Position numbers and translations under genes: made by a program
DNA from: Rhizophagus irregularis
Lineage: Eukaryota > Glomeromycota > Glomeromycetes > Glomerales > Glomeraceae
NCBI RefSeq assembly: GCF_026210795.1
Contig: NC_089454.1
Span: 3,224,001-3,288,000, forward strand
Length of the DNA stretch: 64,000 nucleotides
Reading direction: 5' to 3'
Notes under the pieces: generated by a model
What the model saw: only the letters and a program-made list of their open reading frames with translations
What the model was told of the DNA's origin: nothing
Database searches by the model: none
Shown: one piece after another, positions 47,689 through 60,067 of the stretch
Position numbering within the stretch: the first letter of the stretch is position 1
How the letters are laid out: every line of letters begins with the position of its first letter

Positions 47689-48148
47689 TTGATAGAAATG
47701 TATCCAATAATTGTCCGAAATTCTGTATCGTCCGCGTGTAATCTTCAACCAATTCCAAACGCAAATCCAGGGACTTCAGTCTTAAATTTGGTTAATTGTA
47801 GACGCAAAGTTTTGTTTACTCGTCATCAGAGTCTTCTCTGTTGCGTCCTTGCGTTGTCACTACGCGTTTCTTGTTTTCATTCACGATTTCTTTGTCCACG
47901 ATCTTGTCTTCTATTACCTCTTTTCCTTTTACTATTTGACCCAAACTCTCACTAAATTAATTATTAAAGTTTTCACGTTCTTCTTTACTTCTGGGTATCG
48001 TCGAAATTGAAGACATTTTGGGACTTGATAAAGCATCCTCAAATTGTTCATCTTCTGATGATGAAGCTGCGATGGTTTTGTTTTGGTTCTCAATCCGTCT
48101 TTTCTTAAAAACACCGTTCTTTCCAATCAGCTCGTCTTGTCCTTTCAT
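47689..48148 (-). pseudogene. Possible transposase C-terminal remnant in the pogo-like element
   Basis: The minus strand reads MKGQDELIGKNGVFKKRRIE with an acidic Ser-rich stretch (SSSEDEQFEDAL). It then changes frame to SLGQIVKGKEVIEDKIVDKE, and after further stops reads LRLELVEDYTRTIQNFGQLL. The final amphipathic stretch recalls C-terminal tails of pogo/CENP-B-like transposases, but no DDE residues are left. Weak family call. Confidence 0.35.
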
Positions 48149-48389
48149 TTGTAGACATTTCCTATTTCTTCATCTGTAATAAATCGTTTTCGTTGTTAAA
48201 ATATATCAAAATAAATTTAATTTTGTTAAATAACGTCATTTTGGACAATTATTTTGTCCTTTGACTTTTATTATTACATATATTTCTTATTATTATTATA
48301 TATATTTCCTTTAATTTTGATAAATTTTAGCAAAGTGTCCGCCATATTTTTTAATATAATCTTTCGTCAAAAATAAAATCAGCTGAATT

Positions 48390-48764
48390 TCATTCCTTCT
48401 CATCTAACTTTCTATAAGCTTGCCAGTTATATCTTTCCTTAATCTTTTTGGAATCTAGCTTTGCGTCAAACATCTTGAAAAAATACCGTCGTTCGTTCTT
48501 TGATATTGCTAAATTTGATCCGCCATTGATGAAAATTTCTTCCATTTTCTTTGTTAAACGGATTCTAGCTCGAACTGTCCTGTATTTGTAATTGTATTTG
48601 ACCTCTAGTCTCTCGTATCCAGAGTATCGTATATCCAGGCTTGAGGTCACGTGATTGTTCGGCAAAAATTTTATCCAAATAATCGTCATCGGAAGTTCTT
48701 TGAACCGGAATTTCGTCGATCTTTTCTTGTGTCGACGATCTTTTTTTCTTGTACCGAACATCAT
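48390..48764 (-). CDS. Uncharacterised 124-residue basic protein in the pogo-like element
   Basis: A complete minus-strand frame MMFGTRKKDRRHKKRSTKFR to WQAYRKLDEKE. Very basic N-terminus, then a possible beta-rich middle (SLDIRYSGYERLEVKYNYKY). I recognise no family. It lies where a transposase N-terminus would be expected but shows no clear HTH. Base composition is less AT-rich than its surroundings. It may be captured cargo or a divergent DNA-binding part. Confidence 0.4.
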   Translation of the reverse strand: MMFGTRKKDRRHKKRSTKFRFKELPMTIIWIKFLPNNHVTSSLDIRYSGYERLEVKYNYKYRTVRARIRLTKKMEEIFINGGSNLAISKNERRYFFKMFDAKLDSKKIKERYNWQAYRKLDEKE

Positions 48765-49061
48765 ATAACGTATACCGAACTTTTATTGATTTACCGCTTA
48801 TTATAAAACATAATAAACATAATAAAAAATTTTTTATATACCGAACTCAGTCACATGATTTGCCAATTTCGCCTGAAATTAATTGATTTCGGCCAGAATT
48901 AGAACCACAAGTTTTGCCTAAATTAATTGATACCAAGACATCTTAATTCTGGCCAAAAACAAACTTAGGGGTTCAAAAATTTTCTTTACCGAACTCTACT
49001 ACAGTATATACCGAACTTTTACTCCCAAACCGTGGGTTCGGTATATCGAGATTCGACTGTA

Positions 49062-50204
49062 TCACGTGAATTAAATTTACCATCAATTTCAGTAGCATTA
49101 ATTTTTGTATCACGAAACTCATCGGAGTATTTAAATTACCACATGGTGGCGATCCCCATTAATATCGCGAACAATAAAACAACGGATAAGACCAAAAATG
49201 GTATGTTTCCTTTGATGCTATACTTGTCATGACTAGATTAAGCGATGCGCAGTAAATTTGTTAAGCGATGCGTAGTAAATTGGTTAGGTGTTTTTCCGTT
49301 GAAATTTGCTTATTTAACACCCTAAACTTGTTAATTTGCGTAAAGAAGAATAGATAATGAAATGTTCCATTTATATTTGATATGTACTGCGCATAAAAAC
49401 AAATGCTTAGCCCGATGTATTTTAGATATAAAATTACGTTGCTATATTTTATATAATTAATTGTGTTGTCTCCGTTTTTAAAATTTACCTGCTTGTGAGA
49501 AGGCGCGTTCAACAATTAGCGCTAAAAAAGAAAATCCAATAAATTACGATTTTATGACAAACTGATAGATTCATAAACCATCGAGGAAATCCGAATCCGA
49601 TACATCCATCAGATGATCCATCTAACTAAAATGTTTAGCTTCAAAAAGCGAACTATGTATCAGTGAAGTGGTTATTTTGCCATTTTGAATGAGTTATTTG
49701 TATCTAATTTTAATAATATGGTAAAAATTCTAACTTTTGAATTTTGATTTTTACCAAAATTATCGTTTTCATTTATCAATAATTACAAGCCATGTCACTC
49801 AGGTCTCAGGGTAACTCTAACGATGATAATCGCGGCATAAACTTTTAATAACAAGTGTCATGAAAATTTTATTTACGGTATATTTTTCAATTTTACATTT
49901 GTCAAAAAGTGATAAAAATATAAATATCAATTAAACAAGAATTCTATGCTATTGTTTTATACATCGAATAGTTAAATATTTACAAATAATAATTTTTTAC
50001 TACACTAACTTCATCTGTATAATTTTTTTTTTTCGTATAAAGAAAGTAAATAATTCACAAGAATCAATTAACTTTATCCTACGACTATTAGGGAATTCGT
50101 CAAATATATATAAAAGGATATAATCCCATATTCATAAATTATTCATTTTTTTTAAAATATGATAATCGTCAAGAAAACTCAAACATGTTGTAATATACCT
50201 AATT
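49062..50204. other. Intergenic DNA, start of the duplicated unit
   Basis: The part from about 49715 (GGTAAAAATTCTAACTTTTG) recurs at 54350. It marks the upstream flank of the tandem gene family. No gene. Confidence 0.5.
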
Positions 50205-50206
50205 TA

Positions 50207-50927
50207 CACTACCTGGACAAAAGTAGCGGACCTCAAATACTCCAAAACGTACATAACAATATTACTCAAAATTTTAATATGTAATAAAATGGACACTTCA
50301 AAAGCATATATTTAAAATTTTATACTACTGGCTTTCATATAATGTCATTAATTGAATAATTAAAAAATAATTTTTTTAAAAAAATGGTTTAATTAAAAAA
50401 TGGAGCGTGGCCGCCCTGACTCCCGGCGAACACAATCCCCTTCAAATTCACGTTCACGGTCAAGATCTAATTCACGTTCCCGCAACCGTGCTTCTACTGA
50501 CCGCTTAAATACTCCCAATCGATCCAATTCTGGTTCCTCTCACACTTGGCCGCACGCTCGTACTTCTCGTAGTGATGAAAATTATAATTGATATTAGTAT
50601 TTTTTTGATTTCTAATTTTTTAGAAAAGATAAAGATATAAAAATTTATATGCTAATTCTTTAAAGCAATAGCTTTTAAATGATATAAAATTTATTATGTA
50701 TAATTTTAAGTAAATGCGAAAATAATATAATTTTTTTGCAACTTTATTTCAATTTTCTTTTTTTACAATTTTTTTCATAAACCATATAGTAACTTGTAAG
50801 CTAACAATGAAAAATTCAATACATATATTACTGGAATTTATGTGATCACTGAATATTAGAATGTCAGGCAATAATATTATGTAAAATTTGAAGTTATTAG
50901 GGGTCCGCTACTTTTGTCCAAGTAGTG
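50207..50927. mobile_element. Tc1-type short element carrying an RS-rich ORF
   Basis: 721 bp with ends CACTACCTGGACAAAAGTAG and the complement of CACTACTTGGACAAAAGTAG, continuing CGGACC. TA duplication at 50205-50206 and 50928-50929. It lacks a transposase gene but holds a 63-codon ORF. Confidence 0.9.
50400..50591 (+). CDS. RS-rich small protein
   Basis: A 63-residue ORF MERGRPDSRRTQSPSNSRSR, with further SRSRSNSRSRN repeats and ending SDENYN. Arg-Ser dipeptides resemble RS domains of splicing factors, but no RNA-recognition domain is present. The ORF is clearly GC-richer than the element around it, as a coding region under selection or a captured exon would be. Expression and function are unknown. 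Confidence 0.45.
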   Translation: MERGRPDSRRTQSPSNSRSRSRSNSRSRNRASTDRLNTPNRSNSGSSHTWPHARTSRSDENYN

Positions 50928-51741
50928 TAAGTGATGATACGAAGAAATTTGTCATCACACTTTAGCATTACATGTCCGAGTCTTCGGCATAGTTTACCTC
51001 ACATGACAATGCTAGTGTAACCACACGTGCTTTGTTCTTGGCATAGGTCTCAAGTTTACAAATAAACTAACTTTAACATATCTGATAACATATGAATATT
51101 ACATTACCGTTTGTTACACCCGTACAGCTTGTACCATCCTTAAATAAATATTATTAGTCATATCAGATATATAGATAGCTATCTACCGCTTATCTGAAGA
51201 AATAACGATACTCACAAATCAGTTTTTATTTTAGTTTACATAGTATTTTAACCGTTTTACTTTTTGTTCTCGTCGATTTAAAGAAATAATAAAAAAAGGC
51301 ATTTATACAAATATGATTGTTAGGAAACCAAAATTGTTATTTTGTTTTTTCGGAAATTTTATTGTAAAGACTCCATACAGTCTAGATTGGTCGTACATAT
51401 GGGAAAAATTATTCCATTTGATGAATGTGCAAATTACTTTTTTTGGGAGGGATAAGCGAATTTTGATCATCCGATTCGGAACTTACTTTTTTTTTTAAAA
51501 AGGGGGGAAAAAATAATCTTTTCCCATCGATATCACCTTGTACGTAATATTATCGTCTGAAGAGTGAAAATAATATTTGTCCTAATAAATAAATATTTTT
51601 AAGGTATCTTAATTGGTTAAAAAATATTATTAACACGGTACTTCTAAAAGATAGTTTTTGGTAATTCATTTCATTACATAGACCAATCATAATTTAAATT
51701 TGAAAATTATTTAAATTATTATTTTTTTTTTTTTAGAAACT
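50928..51741. promoter_or_regulatory. Upstream region of family copy 1
   Basis: Block 51338-51400 (TTTTTCGGAAATTTTATTGT then CTCCATACAGTCTAGA.TGG.CGTAC) recurs upstream of copies 2 (55786) and 3 (62403), 340-400 bp before each ATG, followed by a poly-T/poly-A stretch and ATCGTCTGAAGAGT. A T-run ending TAG directly before AAACTATG suggests a 5'UTR intron. The short open frames in it are not conserved. Confidence 0.55.
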
Positions 51742-53116
51742 ATGTCCGGTCAAAATAAACGTAAAGGTCGTTCCTCTCAAGGAGAAGCTGTCCAAAATAT
51801 TACATCTTCAAAGAACAAAAATGCAAGCAAAAATATTCGTCCTAGTTCTAATAATATGAAAACTCCTTCAAGTCAAACGGAGGTCGAAGGTTCAATTTTT
51901 TTTCAGCATTTTTCATATATTTGATATTATGCGCCAGGGTTGCTAATATTTATATATCTATCTATCCATTTTTATATTTAGAATTGAAACGGAAAATTCT
52001 TGAATTAGAGTATAAGAATAACGAACTCACTAAACAGAATAACATTTTGCAGTTTCAAGTTGACAATTATAAATCTTTGGAATCTTCGGAGTTATTAAAT
52101 GACGATAATGATTCGCAAGCTGAAGAAGTTGTATCTGATGATGACACTCGGCCAGCTAAACGATCGAGAAAAAAGCCAGAAGATAAAGAAAAGGTTAATA
52201 ATCGCCAATTAATTTTTTATGCTACATCAATTTTACTGAATTATTCTTTATTATAACAGTCCCTTATAAAAACGCTTCTTAAAACTTTTCCTGGACTTGA
52301 AATTAGGGGAGAAGCAGTATTTACAAGCAAAACGAATAATGACATTTGTAAACAGTTGATACCCGAGCTTCAAAAGGAACTGAAGGCACACGGGTGCAAT
52401 CTTTCTCCCGAGCAAGTGAAGGACATATTAAAATCTATTCATAAGTCCAAAAGAACTAACTATTTGAAATTAAATCCAAATTCGACATCATTAGATGAAG
52501 AAGTTGATAATGAACAAGCCGAGTCTGATGGCACCACTCAATCAGCTAAACGACAAACAAAATCAAAAGTAAAAAAGCTAGGTAATCTTACTGAAGATGA
52601 TGATGTGTCAAAGAATAAAGAAGGGATAAAGATTGAAGAAGAAGCAAAAGTATGTTTTATTAATTAATTTCATTATTTGTATACTATATAAATTTTACCG
52701 ACGTGTTTATTATTTATTACTAGTCCTTATTGAAGAGACTTCTTGAAAAATTTTATACTCAGGATGAGTATAAATTTAGGCCTTGTCGGACATTATCCCG
52801 AAGGCCGAAATCCCGAATGGACGTTTTCCCGAAAACTTGGCCAGCATTACGATAACTCCGCCCAAGTTTTCGGGAAAACGTCCATTCGGGATTTCGGCCT
52901 TCGGGAATTCGTACTGTAACCAAATTTAGGTACAATGATACTTTTAAAAGCCAAGCAAATATTGATATTTGTAGGATGTTAATACCTAAGCTTCAAGAAG
53001 ATGTTAAGCCAATGTACAATCCTTCTTACGATCAAGTGGAAAACTGGTTAAAATCTTATTTCAAGTCCAAAAAGCAATCCCATAATAGATTAACAAATAA
53101 AATGGTTATTGATTAA
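51742..53116 (+). CDS. Tandem-exon repeat protein, copy 1 (last exon hit by a MITE)
   Basis: Exons 51742-51889, 51982-52193, 52260-52649 and 52724-53116; the first intron is phase 1, the others phase 0, all GT-AG. Exon 1 is a basic Ser/Gln/Asn-rich head (MSGQNKRKGRSSQGEAVQN). Exon 2 is a coiled coil (LKRKILELEYKNNELTKQNN) ending in an acidic-basic linker with RPAKRSRKK. Exon 3 is one repeat (TLLKTFPGLEIRGEAVFTSK, CKQLIPELQKELKAHG, KDILKSIHKSKRTNYLK) plus a linker. Exon 4 is the terminal repeat (LIPKLQEDVKPMYNPSYDQV ENW), interrupted by a 141-bp MITE that brings a TAA. Predicted nuclear from its basic clusters; function unknown. Compared with copy 2 it has fewer repeat exons. Confidence 0.75.
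52781..52921. mobile_element. 141-bp hairpin MITE in an exon
   Basis: Flanked by a 9-bp duplication AAATTTAGG (52772-52780 and 52922-52930). It is a near-perfect hairpin: TTATCCCGAAGGCCGAAATC to CCCGAAAACTTGG pairs with the second half. Removing it with one duplication restores DEYKFRYNDTFKSQ. Insert plus duplication is 150 bp, so frame is kept, but the insert carries an in-frame TAA. Confidence 0.9.
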
Positions 53117-54847
53117 TATGATATGGCCTATTCCGTATGTATTAAATCAATTGCGCTACTTACGTATCAATTGCATTGACAATGCGAACTAACTGATTTA
53201 TAATCTATTTCATTTTTACCGTGACATAATTCTTAACAATATTACTGGATTTAAGCCGAAAATTTCTTTTTATAATTGACGAATTTTTGTTCAATATTTT
53301 TTTTTTTTTTTTAGAAATATCTATTATAATCTTAAATGAGATTTTTTAAATTCATAAGAAACAAAAAGACGTTATTACCGACGCACAAAATTTTCAAAAT
53401 GGAAATTCACTGTATGAACGCAGAGTATACGCAAAACTTTGACCTTCCGTAGCGATCAGCATAATGATATATTTTGCAAGATCCACTTGGAGCGCCATAA
53501 AAAAGCTATATCATATAATTGTCCGGAACGTAGTGAAAGACTATTCATTGTGCGGAATTTTATCCTATGTATTTTTTCTTCTTCCTCTCACTTAAGTCAT
53601 TATAATTTCCTTTTAGATTTATACTATCCTGCTTATTTCTCTTTACATCTTTACATTGTATTTTTTTTTTGTCATATTTTTGCTCTCACATTTGGGCGAC
53701 GGTTTTTGTTTTTCTAGTAGTTAATATTTCGTACTATTATAAATGAATACTAATAAACAACTTAAATCATACGTATATTCCATTTCAAAGTGCAAGAGTA
53801 TCTTTATAGAATAATATTATTCTCATTAGAAAAACATTTTGTTCAAAGAAAATAGGTTTAAATTTCAACATTGAAAATAAAAATTTTTTTTGATAAAGCA
53901 ATTACAAATCAACTAAAAATTTCAACGCGATCTTATCGAATTTATAATAAGTAATCAAGCCAAGTTTGTAGTTATAGCCAGAACAATGACAAATAATACT
54001 AAATCATGATATAATTATATCATTTATTATTTGAGTTATGCCGTCAAATATACGGCTATTTTCCGCTACGTTCAAAATGATGACGCAAAATTGAAAGGTT
54101 CCTCGGTTATTGCACATTTCAAACTGGTGGTTATTATCTTTTTTTTATATTAGCGACATTAAAAATCGTATCATTAGTTACTAGTAATAATATTATTGAA
54201 ATATATTATTTAAATATTAGATACAGCGATCGCAAGTAAAACTATAAATTCATATCAGATATTATATTCAAACACAAACGCATACGCCATTTTATATCTT
54301 TCTCCAGGTAAAAATGTTTCCACAAGGTCTAATTTTCATAAATAAATATGGTAAAAATTCTAACTTTTTTTGACTACCAAAATTATCGGTTTTCAATTGT
54401 CAATTATAAATGCATTCAGACGTGGCTCCAATTATAATGCGGTGATCGCTTTTTGATAAAATACAGTAAAATGTATAATTTAAATTTTTTTCGCGCCACT
54501 TATTATTATTATTATCTAAATCATTTAGATCAAAGTTATAGATTGAAGTTTATATACGATAAAAATATAAATAATAATTGAACAAGAAATCTATGATGTC
54601 CTTTTATACATCAAATAATCAAATATTTACAAATGAAGAAATATAATACCCTTTCAACTTAAATTTCTTACTACTTTAAATGAATTATAGTAGTTTCGTT
54701 TATTTAATATATGCAGTAAGTATCATGATACATAAATAAATCTGAAAAAGATCATGCCATAAATTTTTGCTAACGGGCCGTTAGAAAATAATTGTCAAAA
54801 AAATTCAGATGTGTTGAAATATCTGATTTAAATTCTCAAGTAAATGA
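53117..54847. other. Intergenic DNA between copies 1 and 2
   Basis: The 3' flank of copy 1 resembles that of copy 2 (58410-58800), and 54300-54840 resembles 49650-50190. The 92-codon plus-strand frame at 53439 is not conserved after copy 2 and is not called. Confidence 0.5.
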
Positions 54848-55274
54848 ATATGTCTGAGTCAGTAGATTTCACATTGACAATGCAGCTTTTTAAAAAATTG
54901 ATATGTTTTAAATATTTTCCGACCGATCGAAAACCGAAAGCTTTATGGGTGGCTTATTCAGACAATCAAATTTATCGAAAACTGGAAACTGATAATTAAT
55001 AAAAGATAACGTATCTGATAATGGCGAGCTTTGATGAAGGAACGTGTCAAATGCTCCGATCACCAAGAATATACCTAAGAGTAACGACACTCTTACAAAT
55101 TTGGTTGACGAAGGCAAAAAAGACGCGGTCACTGGGGTAACTTCAGATAAAAACCAAATTAACGGCAAAAATAAGTGGAATAATGAAATACAAGATAGTT
55201 TGCTGGACAATATCGAGATTTCAAGAAGAAAATCATGGAAGAGAATCCAAAAATTCAAGATTCACGACAAATAG
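54848..55274 (+). pseudogene. Unassigned gene remnant upstream of copy 2
   Basis: The plus strand reads MSESVDFTLTMQLFKKLICF, then KALWVAYSDNQIYRKLETDN and a stop (about 55000). In another frame it reads NAPITKNIPKSNDTLTNLVD to EISRRKSWKRIQKFKIHDK and a stop at 55274. Both halves look coding. A degraded counterpart of the first half (SGLFSQSNL) is visible at about 62010-62060, so it belongs to the duplicated unit. Family unknown. Confidence 0.35.
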
Positions 55275-56150
55275 GGTGGTTTATTATTTTCCTGAAGGAA
55301 ATTTTATTGAAGGAAAATATAATATATAGAAATAATTCACAAAAAAGAAAAAAAAATCTAAAATAGTTAATAAATACAAAAAAATATAATAATGATAAAA
55401 TTTTTAGACTTATTTTTGATTACAGTTTTTTTATGCAAACCGTTTTTCTTTCGCTTTGTACTTCATATATCATTAGTTTATTAGTAGGTTAACAGTATTC
55501 CTAATGTAAATAATAGCGCATTTTTGGTTCCATGTATTCAGTACTAAGGCTAATAAAGAGATGCGCGTTAAAAATATAAATAAAAAATTTGATAATGTGT
55601 ATTACCATAAGAATATCACTAATTAGTACCCGGATCTGAGGAAATAAGTATCTACTACATAGCATACATAGCATATTAGCATACAGTATCGAGTATCAAT
55701 ACTCAATTTTTCAGAAATAGGCATTTCAATTACAGAATTAATATGTGATTGTTGGGAAATAAATATATCCAAACTTATCATTTTGTTTTTTTCGGAAATT
55801 TTATTGTAAAACTCCATACAGTCTAGACTGGTCGTACGAAGGCCCATTTATTCCAAAAATGATCAATCTAGGAATAGTTATTCCCGATCCTTTACGAGGC
55901 ATATTACTATTTTTGGATTTGATCATCCTATTCGGAACCCTTTTTTTTTAAAAAAAAAAAGAAAAAAAAATTTCTTTCCCACCCTGTTATGTAAATATAT
56001 GTATATATCGTCTGAAGAGTAAAAATAATATTTGACCTAGTAAATATATTCTAATTTGTTAAAAGATAATATTAACACGGTACTCCTAGCGTTGTGTAAT
56101 TAATTTAATTACGTCAATCATTAATTATTAAATTATTTTTCACAGAAACT
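55275..56150. promoter_or_regulatory. Upstream region of family copy 2
   Basis: Holds the conserved block (55786-55840), the poly-T/poly-A stretch and the CGTCTGAAGAGT motif seen before copies 1 and 3. TTTTTCACAG precedes AAACTATG, again suggesting a 5'UTR intron acceptor. Confidence 0.55.
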
Positions 56151-58409
56151 ATGACTGGTCAAAATAAAAAAACACAATCTACTAGTCAACGTAAAAATAT
56201 TTCCTCTCAAGGAGTAGCTGGAAGAAATGTTACTTCCTCAGAGAAACGAAATACAACCAAAAATATTCATCCTAGTTCTGACAACTTTAATAGAAAAATC
56301 CCTGTTTCTTCAAGTCAAACTGAAGTAGAAGGTTCAATTTTTTTTAACCACTTTTTAAATAAATAATTTTTACGGCAAAGGTTTGCTAATATATGTATAT
56401 CCGTCTATCTATTTTTATATTTAGAATTGAACCGGCAAATTTTTGAATTACAGTCTAAGAATAACGAACTCTCTCAACAGAATAATAGACTCGAGCAAGA
56501 AACTGAACAATTACGATTCAATAACGATGAACTCACTAAACAGAATAACTTTTTGCAAGTTCAAATTGAAAATTATGAATTTCTACAGTCATTAGATGTC
56601 GATAATGCTTCACAAAATGAAAATGTATCTGATGATGGCACTCGACTGGCTAAACGACAAATGAGAAAAAAAACATCTGATGAAGAAGAAAAAGCAAAGG
56701 TTGATAAATCGTTTATTAATTTTTCATGATTACATTGATTATAATAAATTATTTTAATTCCTTGTTTAAACCAGGTCTTAATGAGGACACTTCTTAAAAC
56801 TTTCCCTGAGCTTGAGCTTAAGGAAGGCGAGACCTTTAAAAGCGAAGCGAATGTTAAAATTTGTCAAGAGTTAATACCTAAACTTCAAAAGGAAATGAAA
56901 GTGTACAATCCTACTTACGAGCAATTGAATACCTGGTTACAATCTTTTCACAAATCCAAAAGAAATGCCTATAATAGATCAAATCAATTAAATCGATCAA
57001 ATCCGACATCATTAAATAATGAATTTGGTTATTTACTAGAAGCAGAGTCTGATGATGCCATTCGATCAGCTAAACGGGAAACAAAATCAAAAGGAAGAAA
57101 GTCAAATAATTTTTCTGAAGATGATGATGAGTTAAAGATTGAAGAAGGAGCAAAGGTTTGTATCATCAATTAATTCTAATTATTTATATGATATATTATT
57201 GATTTTGATATTATTTATTTATAATTAGTCCTTGATGAAGGCACTTCTTAAAACGTATCCATATGAATTTAACCTTAAGGTTGAAGATACTTTTAAAAGC
57301 CAAATTAATACTGAGATTTGTGATAGTTTAATACCTAAGCTTCAAAGAGAAGTCAAATCAGCGTACAATCTTTCTTATGAGCAAGTGGAGTCCTGGTTAC
57401 AAACTTTTCACAGGTATAAAAGGAATACCTATTTGAAACAATTAAATCTATCTTCATTAAATAATGAAGTCGATAATTCACAAGAAGCCGATTCTGATGG
57501 TAGTATTCAATCAGCTAAACGGCAAACAAAATCAAAAGGAAGAAATCCAAGTAATTTATCTGAAGATGAAGATGGATTAAAGATTGAAGAAGGAGCAAAG
57601 GTTCGTATAATCAATTAATTTCATTGTTTGGTGTGTTATATAAACTTTACTGAATTGCCTAATTCTTTATTTTAAACTAGATCTTAATGAGAACACTTCT
57701 TAAAACGTTTCCATCTGAGCTTAATCTCAGGGGTGATGAAACCTTTAAAAGCAAAACGAATGTTGAAATTTGTCAAAAGCTAATACCTAGACTTAGAAAG
57801 GAAATGAAGGCGTACAATCCTAGTTACGAGCAAGTGGAAACCTGGTTACAATCCATTCACAGGTCCAAAAGATATGCCTATTTAAAATCAAATCAATTAA
57901 ATCAATCAAATCCAATGTCATTAGATGATGAATTGGATTATTTACAAGAAGTAGAGTCTGATGTTACCAATCGACCAGCTGCTATACGGCAAACAAAACC
58001 AAAAGAAAGAAAACCAAGTAATGTTTCTGAAGATGAAGATGAAGATGAGTTAAAGTATGAAGAAGGTTCAAAGATTGGTGAAGGTGCAAAGGTTTGTTTC
58101 ATTAATTAATCATTATTTGTATCATATAAATTTTACTGAATTTTTTATTCTTTTATTTATAAATAGTCCTTAATGAGGAGACTTCTTGATAAAACTTATA
58201 CTCAGAATAAGTACAAACTTAAGATTGAAGAAACTTTTAAAAGCCAAGTGAATACTGACATTTGTGAAGTATTAATACCTAAGCTTCAAGAAGATGTTAA
58301 GCCAGTGTACAATCTTTCTTATAAGCAAGTGGAAACCTGGTTACAATCTATTCACAAGTCCAAAAGAAAAACCTATTTGAAATCAAATAGAATGGATATC
58401 GATGAATAA
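56151..58409 (+). CDS. Tandem-exon repeat protein, copy 2 (intact)
   Basis: Six coding exons: 56151-56331, 56425-56699, 56775-57155, 57229-57600, 57681-58091 and 58167-58409, giving an unbroken ~621-residue product. Exon 1 is a basic Ser/Gln-rich head (MTGQNKKTQSTSQRKNISSQ). Exon 2 is a coiled coil (LNRQIFELQSKNNELSQQNN, RLEQETEQLRFNNDELTKQN). Exons 3-6 each hold one repeat with the pattern LLKTFP..., ETFKS(E/Q)xN, IC..LIPKLQ.E, YN.SYEQVE.WLQS.H.SKR, followed (except in the last) by a linker with SAKR.TKSKGRK and acidic EDEDELK. All repeat exons are phase 0-0. The end helix resembles homeodomain helix 3 (QVxxWxQ), so DNA binding is possible but unproven. I know no named family. Confidence 0.85.
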
Positions 58410-59759
58410 TAAATTGCCTATACCGTATGTATTTAATAATTAATTTTACGTTTTTATTTCGTTAACTTAGACATACTCTCAACAAAATTATTGGATTCAA
58501 CCGAAAATTTCTTTTATTATTGACGAATTTTATTATTTTAGAAATATTTATTCCGGTCTTAAATGGGAATTTTCAAATTAATAAGAAATGATATTTGTGC
58601 TCCTATTTATGTGTTACTTGGTAACGTCGCTGCTAGCAACGATCAGACGTAATGGTGAATTTACTTATAGGGTCATGGAAAAGCTTCATATCTTATATAA
58701 AATATTTTTAAGAACCCTAATAAACACTTTTGTATATATTCCATTTCAAAGTAAGCTATACTAGCTAGATAATAATTTTCTTATTAAAAACTTACATTTT
58801 GTTCATTACTAACTTCAACGTTGAAAAATTAAATAAAATAAATATATATATATACAGTATATATATAATCTAAGTGATTGATGATAACTTATAATTCCAG
58901 TTAGAATTGAAAATTAAATAAAATAAACTATTTTTTACAATACAGAATTATAGCATTTGTTATTGCATTATGTTTATTACGTTTATTGTTCTGTTAATCT
59001 TACAGCAGAAGAATAAAGAGTAGGTTTGAGTTGAAAGATCTGTTCATGGATTAAATGAAAATAAATTGGAAATAACGCTTTAAACATTCTAAAACAAATC
59101 TGAGTATATGGTACTACTATACTAAAATTCTGCAGATATTCTTGTAATTTAATTTTCACGTTCAAATTTCGCAAAGTTGAGGCATTGGATGAACTCATTG
59201 GATGAGAAGTTCCTTACTATCTATTACAAACAGTAGAAATTATATTAGCGACACAACTCATTCTTAAAAATCATATCCGACTAGTATTTATCGATTATTA
59301 ATAATATTATGAAGTAAACTATTAGAGTAATAGACACAACGAATTATCATGAAGTTCTAATCGTCTATTATATTGTCAATATTATGGTGACTTCAAGTAA
59401 TGTCTCAAATGCGCTTTATACCTTTCTCCAGATGAAAATGGTTTCTTAAGGTTATCTTTATAAAAGGTATCGGTTAGACGGCCACTTACTTCGATCCAAA
59501 TAAGCTATTTTATATAATTATGTCCGAATTAATCATCTCAATATGTGAAAGACTCCGTCTATATAATGGCAACTCCCCACTTAATTTGTTCTTTTACGCA
59601 TTTAGGAAATAATTATACGTATTTCTACAAAATATAAATATTAGTAATGAATGTTTAAACTATTAAACTCAAGTCCTAAAATTTTGATAAAAATTAACCA
59701 GTATAAAATAATTAATTTGTTCTTTCAATAAGATTTTGTTAAAATTACTTAAAAGGATA
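58410..59759. other. Intergenic DNA after copy 2
   Basis: AT-rich, with a TATATATA microsatellite (58845-58870). The minus-strand frame 58983-59198 is not supported. Confidence 0.45.
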
Positions 59760-60067
59760 CTTCTCAAATTTCTTTATTTGCGATTCTAAAGCATCATAGT
59801 TCAATTGACATATTTTGTGATCCTAGAACTATATGGTAGATTTGGATTCTTTTTTTCCAATTTCCATCATCATCTTGTCATAATTCTGCTTTATCATCGA
59901 TCCATGTTTCACCTGTTGTTTTATATCAGATGTACCCATTCAAGTAATTTCTATCGGTGTTTCTTTCATTATAAATTGTATCTTTAATAAATGTCATTAC
60001 TTCCACTAATCCAACCTTCAATCATTATAAGTGGATCATAGTTTTTTGGTAAATGATTCATTGCAAA
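59760..60067 (-). pseudogene. Decayed kinase N-terminus
   Basis: Minus-strand blocks CNESFTKKL, PLIMIEGWISGSND, FIKDTIYNERNTDRNYLEWV and ETWIDDKAE-like sequence follow the order of the CxxC-headed kinases at 28884 and 31554, but with at least three frameshifts. No kinase domain remains. Confidence 0.75.

Larger units (their letters stand above)
47080..49059. mobile_element. pogo/Tigger-like element, degenerate
   Basis: A 1980-bp element with ends CAATCTGATCTCGATGTAAC and the complement of CAGTCGAATCTCGATATACC, both continuing GAACCCAC, and several internal TTACCGAAC or TACCGAAC motifs. TA duplication at 47078-47079 and 49060-49061. No intact transposase; coding remnants on the minus strand are listed separately. 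Confidence 0.8.

Noticed and set aside
53439-53717. 92-codon plus-strand ORF after family copy 1
   Set aside because: Not conserved in the duplicated region after copy 2 and hydrophobic from T-rich DNA.
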